A DNA stretch of 64,000 bases. Source: Burkholderiaceae bacterium (GTDB taxonomy: Bacteria > Pseudomonadota > Gammaproteobacteria > Burkholderiales > Burkholderiaceae_C). Location: positions 372,001 to 436,000 of the forward strand of contig JAHCKM010000004.1 in NCBI GenBank assembly GCA_026125795.1, written 5' to 3'. The notes beneath the pieces were generated by a model that worked only from the letters and a program-made list of their open reading frames with translations, made no database searches and was not told the DNA's origin. Both the position numbers and the translations under genes were made by a program. Positions 11,368 to 20,361 of this stretch are shown here, piece after piece. The stretch's first letter is position 1, and the number at the start of each line of letters is the position of its first letter.

Positions 11368-11607
11368 TCGCGGTTTCCCGAACGGCAAGGACCGTTGCGC
11401 GAGAGCGCGGCTTTTTGATGCAACGGCACCGGAGCGGGCCGTCGGGCTGCCCGGCCTGATCGCGACGCGGCCTTCAGGTGGCACGGCGGTGACAGGGGCG
11501 CAGCCGGCTGCGCCCGACCCAGTCACTTCCGCACCATCGCCGTTCACTTGTTCTTGCCGAATCGCCCACTGCGACTGTCGTTGCGCCACTGAAGATCTGC
11601 TCAAACC

Positions 11608-11745
11608 ATGAAACGCACCTATCAGCCTTCGAAAGTCCGCCGCGCTCGCACGCATGGTTTTCTCACGCGCATGAAGACGCGCGGCGGTCGTGCGGTGATC
11701 AACGCCCGGCGCGCCAAGGGCCGCAAGCGGCTGTCGTCGGTCTGA
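11608..11745 (+). CDS. rpmH: 50S ribosomal protein L34
   Basis: 45 aa, the usual length for L34. The protein begins [18 protein letters not shown] and has the conserved [18 protein letters not shown] core, rich in arginine and lysine for 23S rRNA binding. It is the first gene of the rightward rpmH-rnpA-yidD-yidC-mnmE cluster and directly precedes rnpA. The promoter at 11339-11367 reads into it. Confidence 0.97.
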   Translation: MKRTYQPSKVRRARTHGFLTRMKTRGGRAVINARRAKGRKRLSSV

Positions 11746-11789
11746 CCGGCGCGCTTCTCGGCTTGCGAACAGCGCCCGTCGTCGCCGCG

Positions 11790-12245
11790 ATGCTGGGCCG
11801 CATGCAACGCTCGGCCGACTTTGAACGTGTGCTGGCCACTCCCGCCCGCGCGAGGAGTGCTCACTTCGCCGCGCACCACGTCGCGCAGGCGCCGGGCCGT
11901 GCCAAGCAGGCGGTCGTGGGAGCCCAGAGCGGCAAGTTGTCCACAGGCGATCCAGAAGCTTGCTCACAGCCTGTGGATGAGTCGGGCGCACCGGCGCCTG
12001 ATCGTTGTTGGTTTGGTGCGGTTGTTCCCAAGCGGCACGCGCGGAAAGCGGCCACTCGCAACCTGTTGCGGCGCCAGATCCGTGCCGCGATGGACCGCCA
12101 CCATGCCGGCCTGCCGCACGGATTGTGGCTGGTGCGCCTGCGGGCACCTTTCGATTGCCGCCGGTACCGTTCGGCCGCTTCGGACGCGCTGCGTGGCGCG
12201 GCTCGAGTGGAACTCGATGCCTTGCTGAAACGGGCTGCCGAATGA
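11790..12245 (+). CDS. rnpA: ribonuclease P protein component
   Basis: About 151 aa from ATG at 11790 (alternatives: TTG 11763, ATG 11802). Protein cofactor of RNase P, which removes tRNA 5' leaders. It has the N-terminal [20 protein letters not shown] and the RNA-binding signature [24 protein letters not shown]. Between these lies a hydrophilic insertion of about 35 residues with LST and PVD motifs that are encoded by DnaA-box-like 9-mers (11937-11945 TTGTCCACA, 11972-11980 on the other strand). The stop overlaps the yidD start (ATGA). Confidence 0.93.
   Translation: MLGRMQRSADFERVLATPARARSAHFAAHHVAQAPGRAKQAVVGAQSGKLSTGDPEACSQPVDESGAPAPDRCWFGAVVPKRHARKAATRNLLRRQIRAAMDRHHAGLPHGLWLVRLRAPFDCRRYRSAASDALRGAARVELDALLKRAAE
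11937..11980. promoter_or_regulatory. pair of DnaA-box-like sites inside rnpA
   Basis: TTGTCCACA at 11937-11945 (plus strand) and TCATCCACA at 11972-11980 (minus strand), each one mismatch from TTATCCACA, face each other 26 bases apart. They encode Leu-Ser-Thr and Pro-Val-Asp of the RnpA insertion. Confidence 0.5.
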
Positions 12246-12532
12246 GCGCGCCGTTCACATGGGCGACTGTGCCGCGCCGCGCGCTGATGGCGTTGGTGCG
12301 GGCGTACCGCTTCGCGCTCAAACCATGGCTGGGCAGCGCTTGTCGCTTCGAGCCCACTTGCTCGGCCTATGCGTTGCAGGCCCTGGAGCGGCACGGCGCG
12401 ATGGCGGGCAGCGCGCTCAGCGCAGCCCGACTGTTGCGTTGCCACCCCTGGTGTCATGGAGGCATCGACCCGGTGCCCGAGCACACCCCCCGATGGTTCA
12501 CCGGACTTCTCTCGTCGAAGACACGCCCATGA
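12242..12532 (+). CDS. yidD: membrane protein insertion efficiency factor YidD
   Basis: 96 aa. Small protein helping YidC/Sec-dependent insertion of inner-membrane proteins. Conserved cysteine-containing family motif [18 protein letters not shown] and [14 protein letters not shown] are clear. The N-terminal amphipathic helix ([19 protein letters not shown]) probably associates with the membrane. ATG overlaps the rnpA stop, and its stop overlaps the yidC start (ATGATGG), so the whole block is translationally coupled. Confidence 0.95.
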   Translation: MSAPFTWATVPRRALMALVRAYRFALKPWLGSACRFEPTCSAYALQALERHGAMAGSALSAARLLRCHPWCHGGIDPVPEHTPRWFTGLLSSKTRP

Positions 12533-14227
12533 TGGATATGCGCCGCACGATGTTGTGGCTGGTGTTCGTGATGTCCCTCGTCATGCTGTGGGACGGCTGG
12601 AACCGATATACCGGCGCGCCGCCGCTGTTCGGTGCGGCGCCGCCGCGGCCGGCGGCCAGCGCGCCGGCGCTGCCGCAGCCCGGTACCGCCCCGGGCACGG
12701 CAGCCCGTGCCGCAGGCCACCAGCACGGCCGCGACGCCCACGGCCCCGTCCAGCAGCGTGCCCGGCACGGCACCGGCGCCGGGTGGCGAGGCGATCACGC
12801 TGACAACCGACCGGGTGAAGGCCACCATCGACACCCGCGGTGGCGAGTTGGTGCGCTTGGAACTGCTGCACTACGTGGACAACGTCGATCGCCAGCGCAA
12901 CGTCGTTCTGTTCGACCGCAGCCGTGAACGGCTGTACCTTGCGCGCAGCGGCTTGGCCACGGTCGATGGCGTGGCCTACCCGAATCATGAGACTGCGATG
13001 ACCGCGAGCGCCGGCCCGCGCGAGCTGGCGGCCGGCGCCGACACGCTCGAGTTGAAGCTGGAGTCACCGCCGGTCAACGGCGTGGTGCTGCGCAAGACGT
13101 ACACGTTGAAGCGCGGCGACTATCGCATCGGCGTCAAGCACGAAGTCGTCAACACCTCGGACAAAACGCTGCAACCGCAGCTTTACCTGCAACTCGTGCG
13201 TGATGGCAACGCGCCCGCGGGCGAGTCGAGCTTCTACTTCACCTTCACCGGCCCGGCGGTGTACACCGACGCCAAGAAGTTCGAGAAGATCGACTTCAGC
13301 GACATCGAGAAGAAGAAGGCCGGCCAACTGGGCAGCGCCAGCGACGGCTGGATTGCGATGGTGCAGCACTACTTCGCGTCGGCCTGGCTGATCGGCAATG
13401 GCCCGCGCGAATACGTGACCAGCAAGCTGGGCGACAACCAGTATGCAGTGGCGATGATGGTCAAGCTCGGTGCTCTGGCGCCCAACGCAACGCTGGTCCA
13501 CGAGGCCACGTTGTTCGCCGGCCCGCAAGAAGAGAAGAAGCTCGAAGCGATGGCTCCCGGGCTCGAACTGGTCAAGGACTACGGCTACTTCACGATCCTC
13601 GCCAAGCCGTTGTTCTGGCTGTTGGACAAGCTGCACGGCGTGCTCGGCAACTGGGGCTGGGCGATCGTCGCACTGGTGGTGCTGCTGAAGATCGCGTTCT
13701 ACTGGCTGAATGCGGCTGCCTACCGCTCGATGGCCAAGATGAAGGCTATCAACCCGAAGGTGATGGAGATGCGCGAGCGGCTGAAGGACAAGCCGCAGCA
13801 GATGCAGCAGGAGATGATGCGCATCTACCGCGAAGAAAAGGTCAATCCGCTCGGCGGCTGCCTGCCGATCCTGGTGCAGATCCCGTTCTTCATCGCGCTG
13901 TACTGGGTGCTGCTGTCGTCGGTCGAGATGCGCAACGCGCCGTGGATCGGATGGATCGCCGACCTCTCGGCGAAAGACCCGTACTACATCCTGCCGCTGC
14001 TGATGACCGGCTCGACGCTGTTCCAGACCTGGCTCAACCCGACGCCGCCCGATCCCGTGCAGGCCAAGATGATGTGGATCATGCCGCTGGTGTTCAGCGT
14101 TATGTTCTTCGTCTTCCCCGCCGGCCTGGTGCTCTACTGGTTGACGAACAACATCCTGTCGATCGCGCAGCAGTGGTTCATCAACCGGCAACTTGGCGTG
14201 GCCCCGAAGCTGGGCGCGGCCAAGTAG
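12529..14227 (+). CDS. yidC: membrane protein insertase YidC (frameshifted in this sequence)
   Basis: Essential insertase for inner-membrane proteins. The N-terminal anchor ([20 protein letters not shown]) is read from 12529 in one frame, but from about 12690-12710 on the protein continues in the next frame: periplasmic domain ([19 protein letters not shown] onward), then the 60KD_IMP core with transmembrane segments [39 protein letters not shown] and [20 protein letters not shown]. As written, the first frame ends at 12927. One surplus base near the CCCCGGG run at 12689-12695 or slightly later would explain it. A sequencing error is the simplest reading because the rest is intact. Neighbours yidD and mnmE are as expected. 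Confidence 0.93.
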
Positions 14228-14570
14228 CAGCGCAACGCGTGTGCAATCACCGTGACGCTTGCACGCGTCGCGATTCATGCCCCATTCGGGGGGTTGGAAC
14301 GTGCATGCGTGAGGTTCATCATTGATTCAACCCATCGGCATCGATGCCGATAAGCGAAAGAGAAACTCGGTGGCCCGCTCAAGCGGGCCACATTGGTCCT
14401 AAGCGGGGCCGACCCGGGGAATCCGGCTCTGGAGCGCGAAAAAGAACGGTTCAAGCGAGCCGCTCAACGCTCCCCCCCGCGCCAATCCGCAACCCGCCCG
14501 ACTTACGTCGGGCGGGTTGTTCTTTTGGTGGCCGCCGTGGCGGCCCATGCCCGTCGGCCACAATTTGCCG
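14228..14570 (+). other. yidC-mnmE intergenic region with several hairpins
   Basis: 343 bases without a credible gene. It holds an 18-bp perfect palindrome at 14334-14351 (ATCGGCATCGATGCCGAT), a GC-rich hairpin TGGCCCGC-TCAA-GCGGGCCA at 14371-14390, and a strong intrinsic terminator at 14491-14525. The accumulation of structures before a terminator leaves room for a small RNA, but no promoter could be assigned. Confidence 0.5.
14491..14525 (+). terminator. intrinsic terminator upstream of mnmE
   Basis: Perfect 12-bp stem AACCCGCCCGAC (14491-14502) and GTCGGGCGGGTT (14507-14518) around loop TTAC, followed by GTTCTTTT. It would end transcription from the rpmH-yidC operon, or from a small RNA, 46 bases before mnmE. 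Confidence 0.85.
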
Positions 14571-15983
14571 ATGCTGTCGCGCCTGGCCGACCCCATCGTC
14601 GCGATCGCCACCGCTCCCGGGCGTGGCGCGGTGGGCATCGTGCGCGTGTCGGGTCGTGCGTTGCCGCCGCTGATCCAGGCGGTGTGCGGGCGCGCGCTCG
14701 AGCCGCGCCATGCGACGCACGTGGCGTTCCGGGCCGCCGACGGTCAACCGGTCGATGACGGCCTTGCGCTGTACTTTCCGGCACCCGCTTCATACACGGG
14801 TGAGGATGTGCTCGAGCTGCATGCGCATGGCGGCACCGTGGTGCTGCAGCTGCTGCTTGCGCGCTGCCTCGAGGCCGCCGCCGAGCCGATGGATCGTGGT
14901 GGCGAGCCGCGCCTGAAAGGCCTGCGGCTGGCCGAACCGGGTGAGTTCACCACGCGCGCATTTCTCAATGGCAAGCTCGACCTCGCGCAGGCCGAGGCCG
15001 TGGCCGACCTGATCGACGCCGGCACCGAAGCCGCGGCGCGCTCGGCGGCGCGCTCGCTGCAAGGTGAGTTCTCACGCCAGATCGATGCGTTGGCGAGCGA
15101 GATCATCGAACTGCGCACGTTGGTCGAAGCGACTCTCGACTTTCCGGACGAAGAGATCGACTTCCTTGAGCGTGCCGACGCGCTTGGCCGGCTCGGGCGC
15201 ATCGCCGAGCGTCTTCAATCGGTGCTGGCCGGCGCGCGCCGCGGCGCGTTGCTGAGTGAAGGTATTCACGTGGTGCTGGCTGGTCAGCCCAACGTCGGCA
15301 AGAGTTCGCTGTTGAACGCCCTGGCGGGAGCCGAGCTGGCCATCGTGACGCCGATCGCCGGCACCACTCGCGACAAGATCAGCCAGACGATGCAGATCGA
15401 GGGCGTGCCGATTCACGTGGTCGATACCGCGGGCTTGCGATCACCGCAGGACGTGCGAGACGAGGTCGAGCGCATCGGCATCCGGCGCAGCTGGGACGAG
15501 ATTGCACGCGCCGACGTCGTGCTGGTGCTGCACGACCTGACACGCTGGCACGAGGCCGCGACGCGTGCCGCGCAGGCGGCGATCGAAGCGCAACTGCAGC
15601 AGGTCACGCAGGCGCCGCGCCTGCACGTGCTAAACAAGTGCGATGCGGCTGCGGCGCCAAACGATGCCGGAGGGGCGATCGTCATGTCGGCGCTCACCGG
15701 CGCGGGGCTCGAAGACCTGCGGAAAGCGCTGCTGCATCAAGCCGGCTGGCACGGTGGCACCGAAGGCGGTTTCATCGCGCGCACGCGCCATGTCGACGCG
15801 CTGCGCCGTGCCGGCACACACCTGGCGGCCGCGGCCGATCATGCCCGTCGCGGCGACGCGGCGCTTGAACTGCTGGCCGAGGAGCTCCGTCTGGCGCACG
15901 AGGCGCTCGCTGCGATCACCGGCGCGTTCACCAGTGACGATTTGCTGGGCGAGATCTTCGGGCGCTTCTGCATCGGCAAGTGA
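14571..15983 (+). CDS. mnmE: tRNA-5-carboxymethylaminomethyl-2-thiouridine GTPase MnmE
   Basis: 470 aa. GTPase that, with MnmG, modifies the wobble uridine of certain tRNAs. N-terminal formyl-THF-binding domain ([22 protein letters not shown]), GTPase domain with P-loop [14 protein letters not shown], switch II DTAGLR and NKCD, and the family-specific C-terminal FCIGK with the redox-active cysteine. ATG at 14571 matches family N-termini; the frame is open 54 bases further but without homology. It is the last gene of the rightward origin-proximal block. Confidence 0.97.
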   Translation: MLSRLADPIVAIATAPGRGAVGIVRVSGRALPPLIQAVCGRALEPRHATHVAFRAADGQPVDDGLALYFPAPASYTGEDVLELHAHGGTVVLQLLLARCLEAAAEPMDRGGEPRLKGLRLAEPGEFTTRAFLNGKLDLAQAEAVADLIDAGTEAAARSAARSLQGEFSRQIDALASEIIELRTLVEATLDFPDEEIDFLERADALGRLGRIAERLQSVLAGARRGALLSEGIHVVLAGQPNVGKSSLLNALAGAELAIVTPIAGTTRDKISQTMQIEGVPIHVVDTAGLRSPQDVRDEVERIGIRRSWDEIARADVVLVLHDLTRWHEAATRAAQAAIEAQLQQVTQAPRLHVLNKCDAAAAPNDAGGAIVMSALTGAGLEDLRKALLHQAGWHGGTEGGFIARTRHVDALRRAGTHLAAAADHARRGDAALELLAEELRLAHEALAAITGAFTSDDLLGEIFGRFCIGK

Positions 15984-16008
15984 GCCGCCTGCGCTTGATC
16001 GCGCCGCG

Positions 16009-18006
16009 TCACACGCGCAGCAACTTCTCCTCGGCCAGTGCCAGGGCCTCGGGAAGGCCAGACAGCACCAGGGTGTCGCCGGGGGCCAGCACGTGTGCAT
16101 CCTCGGGCACCAGCACGCGGCCCGATGCCAGGCGCATCGACACCACCTGCACGCCGGTGGCGTGCAAGGCCTGGTCCTGCAGCGCGCGCCCGACGCATGA
16201 TGCCGCGGCCGGCAACGTCACGCTGGCCAGGCGTGCCTGCTGCAACTCGTTGACCGTGTCGTCGTCGGCGCCGTGGAAGTGGCCCTGCAGCAGGCGGTAG
16301 CGTGCATCACGCGCATCGCGCGTGATGCGGATGACGCGCTGCATCGGGACACCGACCAGCGCCAGTGCCTGGGCGGCCAACATCAGCGAGCCTTCCAGCG
16401 TCTCGGGCACCACCTCGGCAGCGCCGGCCTCGCGCAGCTTCTCGAGATCGCTGTCGTCGATGGTGCGCACGATCACCGGCACGCGGGGCGCGTGTTCGTG
16501 CACCAGTTGCAGGATCTTGAGCGCCGACGCGGTGTCGGGGTAGCTCACCACCACCGCGCTGGCGCGCACCAGGCCGGCAGCCATCAGGCTGCGCAGGCGC
16601 GCCGCATCGCCGAACACGACGCTTTGGCCCGCGGCCGCGGCCTGGCGCACGCGGTCGGGGTCCAGATCGAGCGCCATGTAGGCGATGCCCTCGCGCTCGA
16701 GCAGGCGCGCCAGGTTCTGGCCGCTGCGGCCGTAGCCGCAGATGATCACGTGCTGCTCGGTGCGCATCGCTTTTTTGGCAATGGCGGTCAGCTGCACGGA
16801 TTGCAGCATCCAGTCGCTCGCCGACAGCCGCATCACGATGCGTCCGCTCCACATCACGATCAGCGGCGTCAGCAGCATCGACAGCACCATCGCTGCCAGC
16901 ACCGGGCTCATCCAGTTGCCCACCAGCAACTGGTTCTCGACGCCGAGACTCAACAACACGAAGCCGAACTCGCCGGCCTGCGCGAGGTACAGACCGGTGC
17001 GGATCGCCACGCCGGGCGAAGCACCGAAGGCGCGCGCCAGCAGCGCCACCAGCACCGCCTTGGCCAGCACGGGCAACAACGTCAGCAGTAGCACCAGCAG
17101 CCACTGGTCGATCACCGGCCGCCAGTCCAGGCGCATGCCGATGGTGATGAAGAACAGGCCCAGCAGCACGTCGTGAAACGGGCGGATGTCGGTCTCGACC
17201 TGGTGCTTGTATTCGGTCTCGGCCACCAGCATGCCGGCCACGAAGGCGCCGAGCGCCAGCGACAGACCGGCCATCTCGGTGAGCCATGCCAGGCCCAGCG
17301 TGACGAGCAACAGGTTGAGAACGAACAGCTCTTCGCTCTTGCGCCGCGCCACCAGCGTGAGCCACCAGCGCATGACGCGCTGGCCGCCCAGCAGCAGCAG
17401 CGCCAGCAGCGCGGCGGCCTTGGCCAGCGCGACCGCCAGCGTGACGCCGAGTTGCTGGTCGCCGGCGCCCAGTGCGGGAATCAGTACCAGCAGCGGCACG
17501 ACCGCAAGGTCTTGGAACAGCAGAACGCCCATGACACGGCGGCCGTGCTCGCTGTCGAGCTCGAGCCGTTCGGCCATCAGCTTGACCAGGATGGCGGTCG
17601 ACGACATCGCCATCGCGGCGCCGAGCGCGATGGCGCCCTGCCACGTCAGGTCCCACGCGCGGCCAAGCGCGGTGAAGCCCCAGACCAGCAACGCATTGCC
17701 GATCACCGCGCCGATGATGGTCAGGCCGACTTGGGACAACCCCAGGCCGAATACCAGCGCGCGCATGCTGCGCAGCTTGGGCAGGTTGAACTCCAGCCCG
17801 ATCACGAACATCAGGAACACCACGCCGAATTCGGCCAGCGAGCGCGCGCCCGCGGCGTCTCCGGCCAGCGACAGCGCGTTGGGTCCGATCAGCACGCCCA
17901 CCGCGAGATAGCCGAGCATCGGCGGCAGCTTGAGCGAGCGGCACGCCACCACGCCGAGCACGGCGGCAACAAGGTACAGCAGAACGACTTCCAGCGTCGT
18001 GGCCAC
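16009..18006 (-). CDS. CPA2-family monovalent cation:proton antiporter with RCK domain
   Basis: 665 aa. About 12-13 transmembrane helices of the Na+/H+ exchanger fold (first LPPMLGYLAVGVLIGPNAL; MFVIGLEFNLPKLRSM), then a cytoplasmic Rossmann RCK/TrkA-N domain (HVIICGYGRSGQNLARLLER, about residues 415-535) and a C-terminal TrkA-C-like domain (VLVPEDAHVLAPGDTLVLSG). This arrangement is that of KefB/KefC/YbaL potassium efflux systems. No glutathione-specific ancillary gene (kefG/kefF) is next to it. It converges on mnmE with 25 bases between stops and is divergent from kdsD. Confidence 0.9.
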   Translation of the reverse strand: MATTLEVVLLYLVAAVLGVVACRSLKLPPMLGYLAVGVLIGPNALSLAGDAAGARSLAEFGVVFLMFVIGLEFNLPKLRSMRALVFGLGLSQVGLTIIGAVIGNALLVWGFTALGRAWDLTWQGAIALGAAMAMSSTAILVKLMAERLELDSEHGRRVMGVLLFQDLAVVPLLVLIPALGAGDQQLGVTLAVALAKAAALLALLLLGGQRVMRWWLTLVARRKSEELFVLNLLLVTLGLAWLTEMAGLSLALGAFVAGMLVAETEYKHQVETDIRPFHDVLLGLFFITIGMRLDWRPVIDQWLLVLLLTLLPVLAKAVLVALLARAFGASPGVAIRTGLYLAQAGEFGFVLLSLGVENQLLVGNWMSPVLAAMVLSMLLTPLIVMWSGRIVMRLSASDWMLQSVQLTAIAKKAMRTEQHVIICGYGRSGQNLARLLEREGIAYMALDLDPDRVRQAAAAGQSVVFGDAARLRSLMAAGLVRASAVVVSYPDTASALKILQLVHEHAPRVPVIVRTIDDSDLEKLREAGAAEVVPETLEGSLMLAAQALALVGVPMQRVIRITRDARDARYRLLQGHFHGADDDTVNELQQARLASVTLPAAASCVGRALQDQALHATGVQVVSMRLASGRVLVPEDAHVLAPGDTLVLSGLPEALALAEEKLLRV

Positions 18007-18086
18007 CCGGATCCCTCGAGACCGGCCGCTTCAGGCACGCGGCCTAGAATGTCCGCATCCTAAGCGAGCCTCGAGCGTTCCCCGAC

Positions 18087-19076
18087 GTGGCTGTCACCCA
18101 CCAGTTCGATGCGCAGCGCGCGCTTGCGCTCGCTGCAAAGACCTTCGATATCGAGGCGCGAGCGCTGCTCGGGCTGACGGCGCGCCAGGGCGACGCGTTC
18201 GCCAACGCGGTGCGCACGATGCTCGAGTGCACAGGACGCGTGATCGTGATGGGCATGGGCAAGAGCGGCCACGTCGGCCGCAAGATCGCCGCCACGCTGG
18301 CCTCGACCGGCACGCCGGCGTTCTTCGTGCATCCCGCCGAGGCCAGCCATGGCGATCTCGGCATGGTCCAGCCCGCCGACGTGTTGCTGGCGATCTCCAA
18401 CAGCGGTGAGAGCGAGGAGCTGGCGGTGCTGCTGCCCGCGCTCAAGCGCCTGACACTCACCTTCATCGCGATGACGGGCAACCCGGACTCCACGTTGGCC
18501 AAGCACGCCGACATCGTGCTGTCGTCGCAGGTGGATCAGGAGGCTTGCCCGCTCAACCTGGCGCCCACTGCCAGCACCACGGCGCAGATGGCGCTCGGCG
18601 ACGCGCTGGCGGTGGCCTTGCTCGACGCGCGCGGCTTTCGTGAAGAGGACTTCGCGCGTTCGCACCCGGGGGGCTCGCTGGGCCGCAAGCTGCTGATGCA
18701 CGTGAGCGACCTGATGCGCAGCGGCACGGCCGTGCCGCGTGTGGGCCCGCGCACGCCGTTCACCGAGATGCTGCGCGAGATGACCGGCAAGGGTCTGGGC
18801 TTCACCGCGGTGGTCGACGAGCAGGAACAGATCCTCGGCATCTTCACCGACGGCGATCTGCGCCGTCTGATCGAACGGGGCGCAGACTTGCGCGGGCTGA
18901 TCGCGCAGCAGGTGATGCACCCGTCACCGCGCCGTGTGCGCACCGACGCGCTTGCGGTGGATGCGGCCGACTTGATGGAGCAGCACAAGATCACGAGCGT
19001 GCTGGTGGTCGATGAGCAATCGCGGTTGGTCGGGGCGTTGAACTCCAACGACCTGATGCGCGCCAAGGTGATCTGA
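18087..19076 (+). CDS. kdsD: D-arabinose 5-phosphate isomerase (KpsF/GutQ/KdsD family)
   Basis: 329 aa from GTG 18087. Converts ribulose 5-phosphate to arabinose 5-phosphate, the first step toward Kdo for lipopolysaccharide. SIS domain at about residues 35-170 (VMGMGKSGHVGRKIAATLAS, TPAFFVHPAEASHGDLGM, SNSGESEEL) followed by two CBS domains (DLMRSGTAVPRVG and VMHPSPRRVRTDALAV). Two bases separate it from kdsC, and the lptC gene follows, which is the usual Kdo/LPS context. Confidence 0.95.
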   Translation: MAVTHQFDAQRALALAAKTFDIEARALLGLTARQGDAFANAVRTMLECTGRVIVMGMGKSGHVGRKIAATLASTGTPAFFVHPAEASHGDLGMVQPADVLLAISNSGESEELAVLLPALKRLTLTFIAMTGNPDSTLAKHADIVLSSQVDQEACPLNLAPTASTTAQMALGDALAVALLDARGFREEDFARSHPGGSLGRKLLMHVSDLMRSGTAVPRVGPRTPFTEMLREMTGKGLGFTAVVDEQEQILGIFTDGDLRRLIERGADLRGLIAQQVMHPSPRRVRTDALAVDAADLMEQHKITSVLVVDEQSRLVGALNSNDLMRAKVI

Positions 19077-19078
19077 AC

Positions 19079-19642
19079 ATGACGCCACCGGCGGTGCACT
19101 TCGCGCCGGAGCTCTTGCTGCAGGCACAGGGCGTGCGCGCGGCGATCTTCGACGTCGACGGCGTGCTGACCGACGGTCGCCTGTACATCGGCGAGCACGG
19201 CGAGACGATCAAGACCTTTCACACGCTCGACGGGCACGGCATCAAGCTGCTGGCCGCCGGCGGCATCGAACCGCTGGTGGTGAGCGGGCGCGATTCGCCC
19301 GCGCTGCGACGGCGCTTGGGCGACCTCGGGGTCACGCGCATCGCGCTCGGGGCGGGCCACAAGCTGCTCGCGGCCGAGCCGCTGATGCAGGCGCTGCAAG
19401 TCGGTTGGCCGCAGGTCGCGGTGATCGGCGACGATTGGCCCGACTTGCCGCTGATGGAGCGCGCGCGCTTCGCCTGTGCGGTGCCCGATGCGCACATCGA
19501 GGTGCGCGCGATCGCGCACCACGTGACCCGCGCGCGCGGCGGCCGCGGAGCTGCGCGCGAGTTCTGCGACCTGCTGCTGTGTGCCGCCGGCCGTTATGCC
19601 GATCTGTTGCAGGCGCAGCGCGGCAGCCTTGACGTTCGATGA
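19079..19642 (+). CDS. kdsC: 3-deoxy-D-manno-octulosonate 8-phosphate phosphatase
   Basis: 187 aa HAD-family phosphatase releasing Kdo from Kdo-8-phosphate. The catalytic motif FDVDGVLTDGRLY supplies the nucleophile and acid/base aspartates, motif II is VVSGRDSPALRRR, and motif III is VIGDDWPDLPLME. Length and lack of a large cap match the tetrameric C0-type KdsC family. The stop overlaps the lptC start, so the two are coupled. Confidence 0.95.
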   Translation: MTPPAVHFAPELLLQAQGVRAAIFDVDGVLTDGRLYIGEHGETIKTFHTLDGHGIKLLAAGGIEPLVVSGRDSPALRRRLGDLGVTRIALGAGHKLLAAEPLMQALQVGWPQVAVIGDDWPDLPLMERARFACAVPDAHIEVRAIAHHVTRARGGRGAAREFCDLLLCAAGRYADLLQAQRGSLDVR

Positions 19643-20361
19643 GCACCCTCGCGCCTCCGGAACTGCATCTGCCCGACCTGCCTGAGGTCGAGGTCTCGCT
19701 CGGCGCGCCCGCTGCAGCGCCGCGGCAGCCTCGCCGCCCCGTCAGGCTGCGGTTGCGCGAAGGGCTCGGGGCCTATCTGCCGCTGCTGTTGATGGCAGTG
19801 CTGGCGTTGGGCACCTGGTGGCTGGTCAAGAACACGCCGCGCCCGGCCACCGGAGAAGAAACCTCCGAGATGCGCAGCGATCCCGACTACGAAATGCGCG
19901 ACTTCGCGATCACCCGTTTCGGGTCCGACGGACGCGCCACGGCGCGCATCGAAGGCGACTGGTTGCGCCACTTTCCGGATACCGATCGCCTCGAGATCGA
20001 GCGTGCCCGCGTGCGCGCCTACACGCCCGATGGACGCGTGACGCAGGCGCAGGCGGCGCGAGCGCTGGCCAACGGCGATGCAAGCGAGTGGCAGTTGAGC
20101 GGAGGCGCGAAGGTGGTGACGCAGATGCGATCCGGGCCGCCGCTGGAGATCGACGGCGAGTTCCTGCACGTGTTCGTGCGCACCGAGCGCGTGCGTTCGC
20201 ACCTGCCGGTGCGGTTGCGCCAGGGCGACGACGAGATCCATGCCGGCGGCATCGAGGTCGACAACCTGGCGCAGCGCGTGCAGCTCAGTCCACCGGTGCG
20301 CGGTAGCTTCTCGCCGCGTGTCGCATCGCGCATGCACCCCGCGCGCCCGCTCCCCCAATGA
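19639..20361 (+). CDS. lptC: LPS export ABC transporter periplasmic protein LptC
   Basis: 240 aa. Bitopic protein passing lipopolysaccharide from LptB2FG to LptA. One N-terminal transmembrane helix (AYLPLLLMAVLALGTWWLV about residues 50-68), then a periplasmic beta-jellyroll domain beginning with DPDYEMRDFAITRFGSDGRA, typical for LptC of betaproteobacteria. Coupled to kdsC by overlap. Unusually, the next gene is an SDR and not lptA-lptB. The stop overlaps the SDR start (ATGA). Confidence 0.92.
   Translation: MSTLAPPELHLPDLPEVEVSLGAPAAAPRQPRRPVRLRLREGLGAYLPLLLMAVLALGTWWLVKNTPRPATGEETSEMRSDPDYEMRDFAITRFGSDGRATARIEGDWLRHFPDTDRLEIERARVRAYTPDGRVTQAQAARALANGDASEWQLSGGAKVVTQMRSGPPLEIDGEFLHVFVRTERVRSHLPVRLRQGDDEIHAGGIEVDNLAQRVQLSPPVRGSFSPRVASRMHPARPLPQ

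Larger units (their letters stand above)
11214..11607. other. candidate replication origin / dnaA-rpmH divergent region
   Basis: 394-base non-coding gap between dnaA and rpmH. It has one exact consensus DnaA box TTATCCACA at 11276-11284 on the plus strand and a one-mismatch box TTGTCCACA on the minus strand at 11215-11223. Two further near-consensus boxes lie inside rnpA and two to three in the dnaA-dnaN gap. The dnaA/rpmH position is the usual place of oriC in many bacteria. The number of boxes within the gap itself is low, so the functional origin may extend to either side. Confidence 0.6.

Noticed and set aside
14228-14400. tRNA-like hairpins
   Set aside because: No cloverleaf with T-arm GTTCRA or anticodon stem could be drawn.
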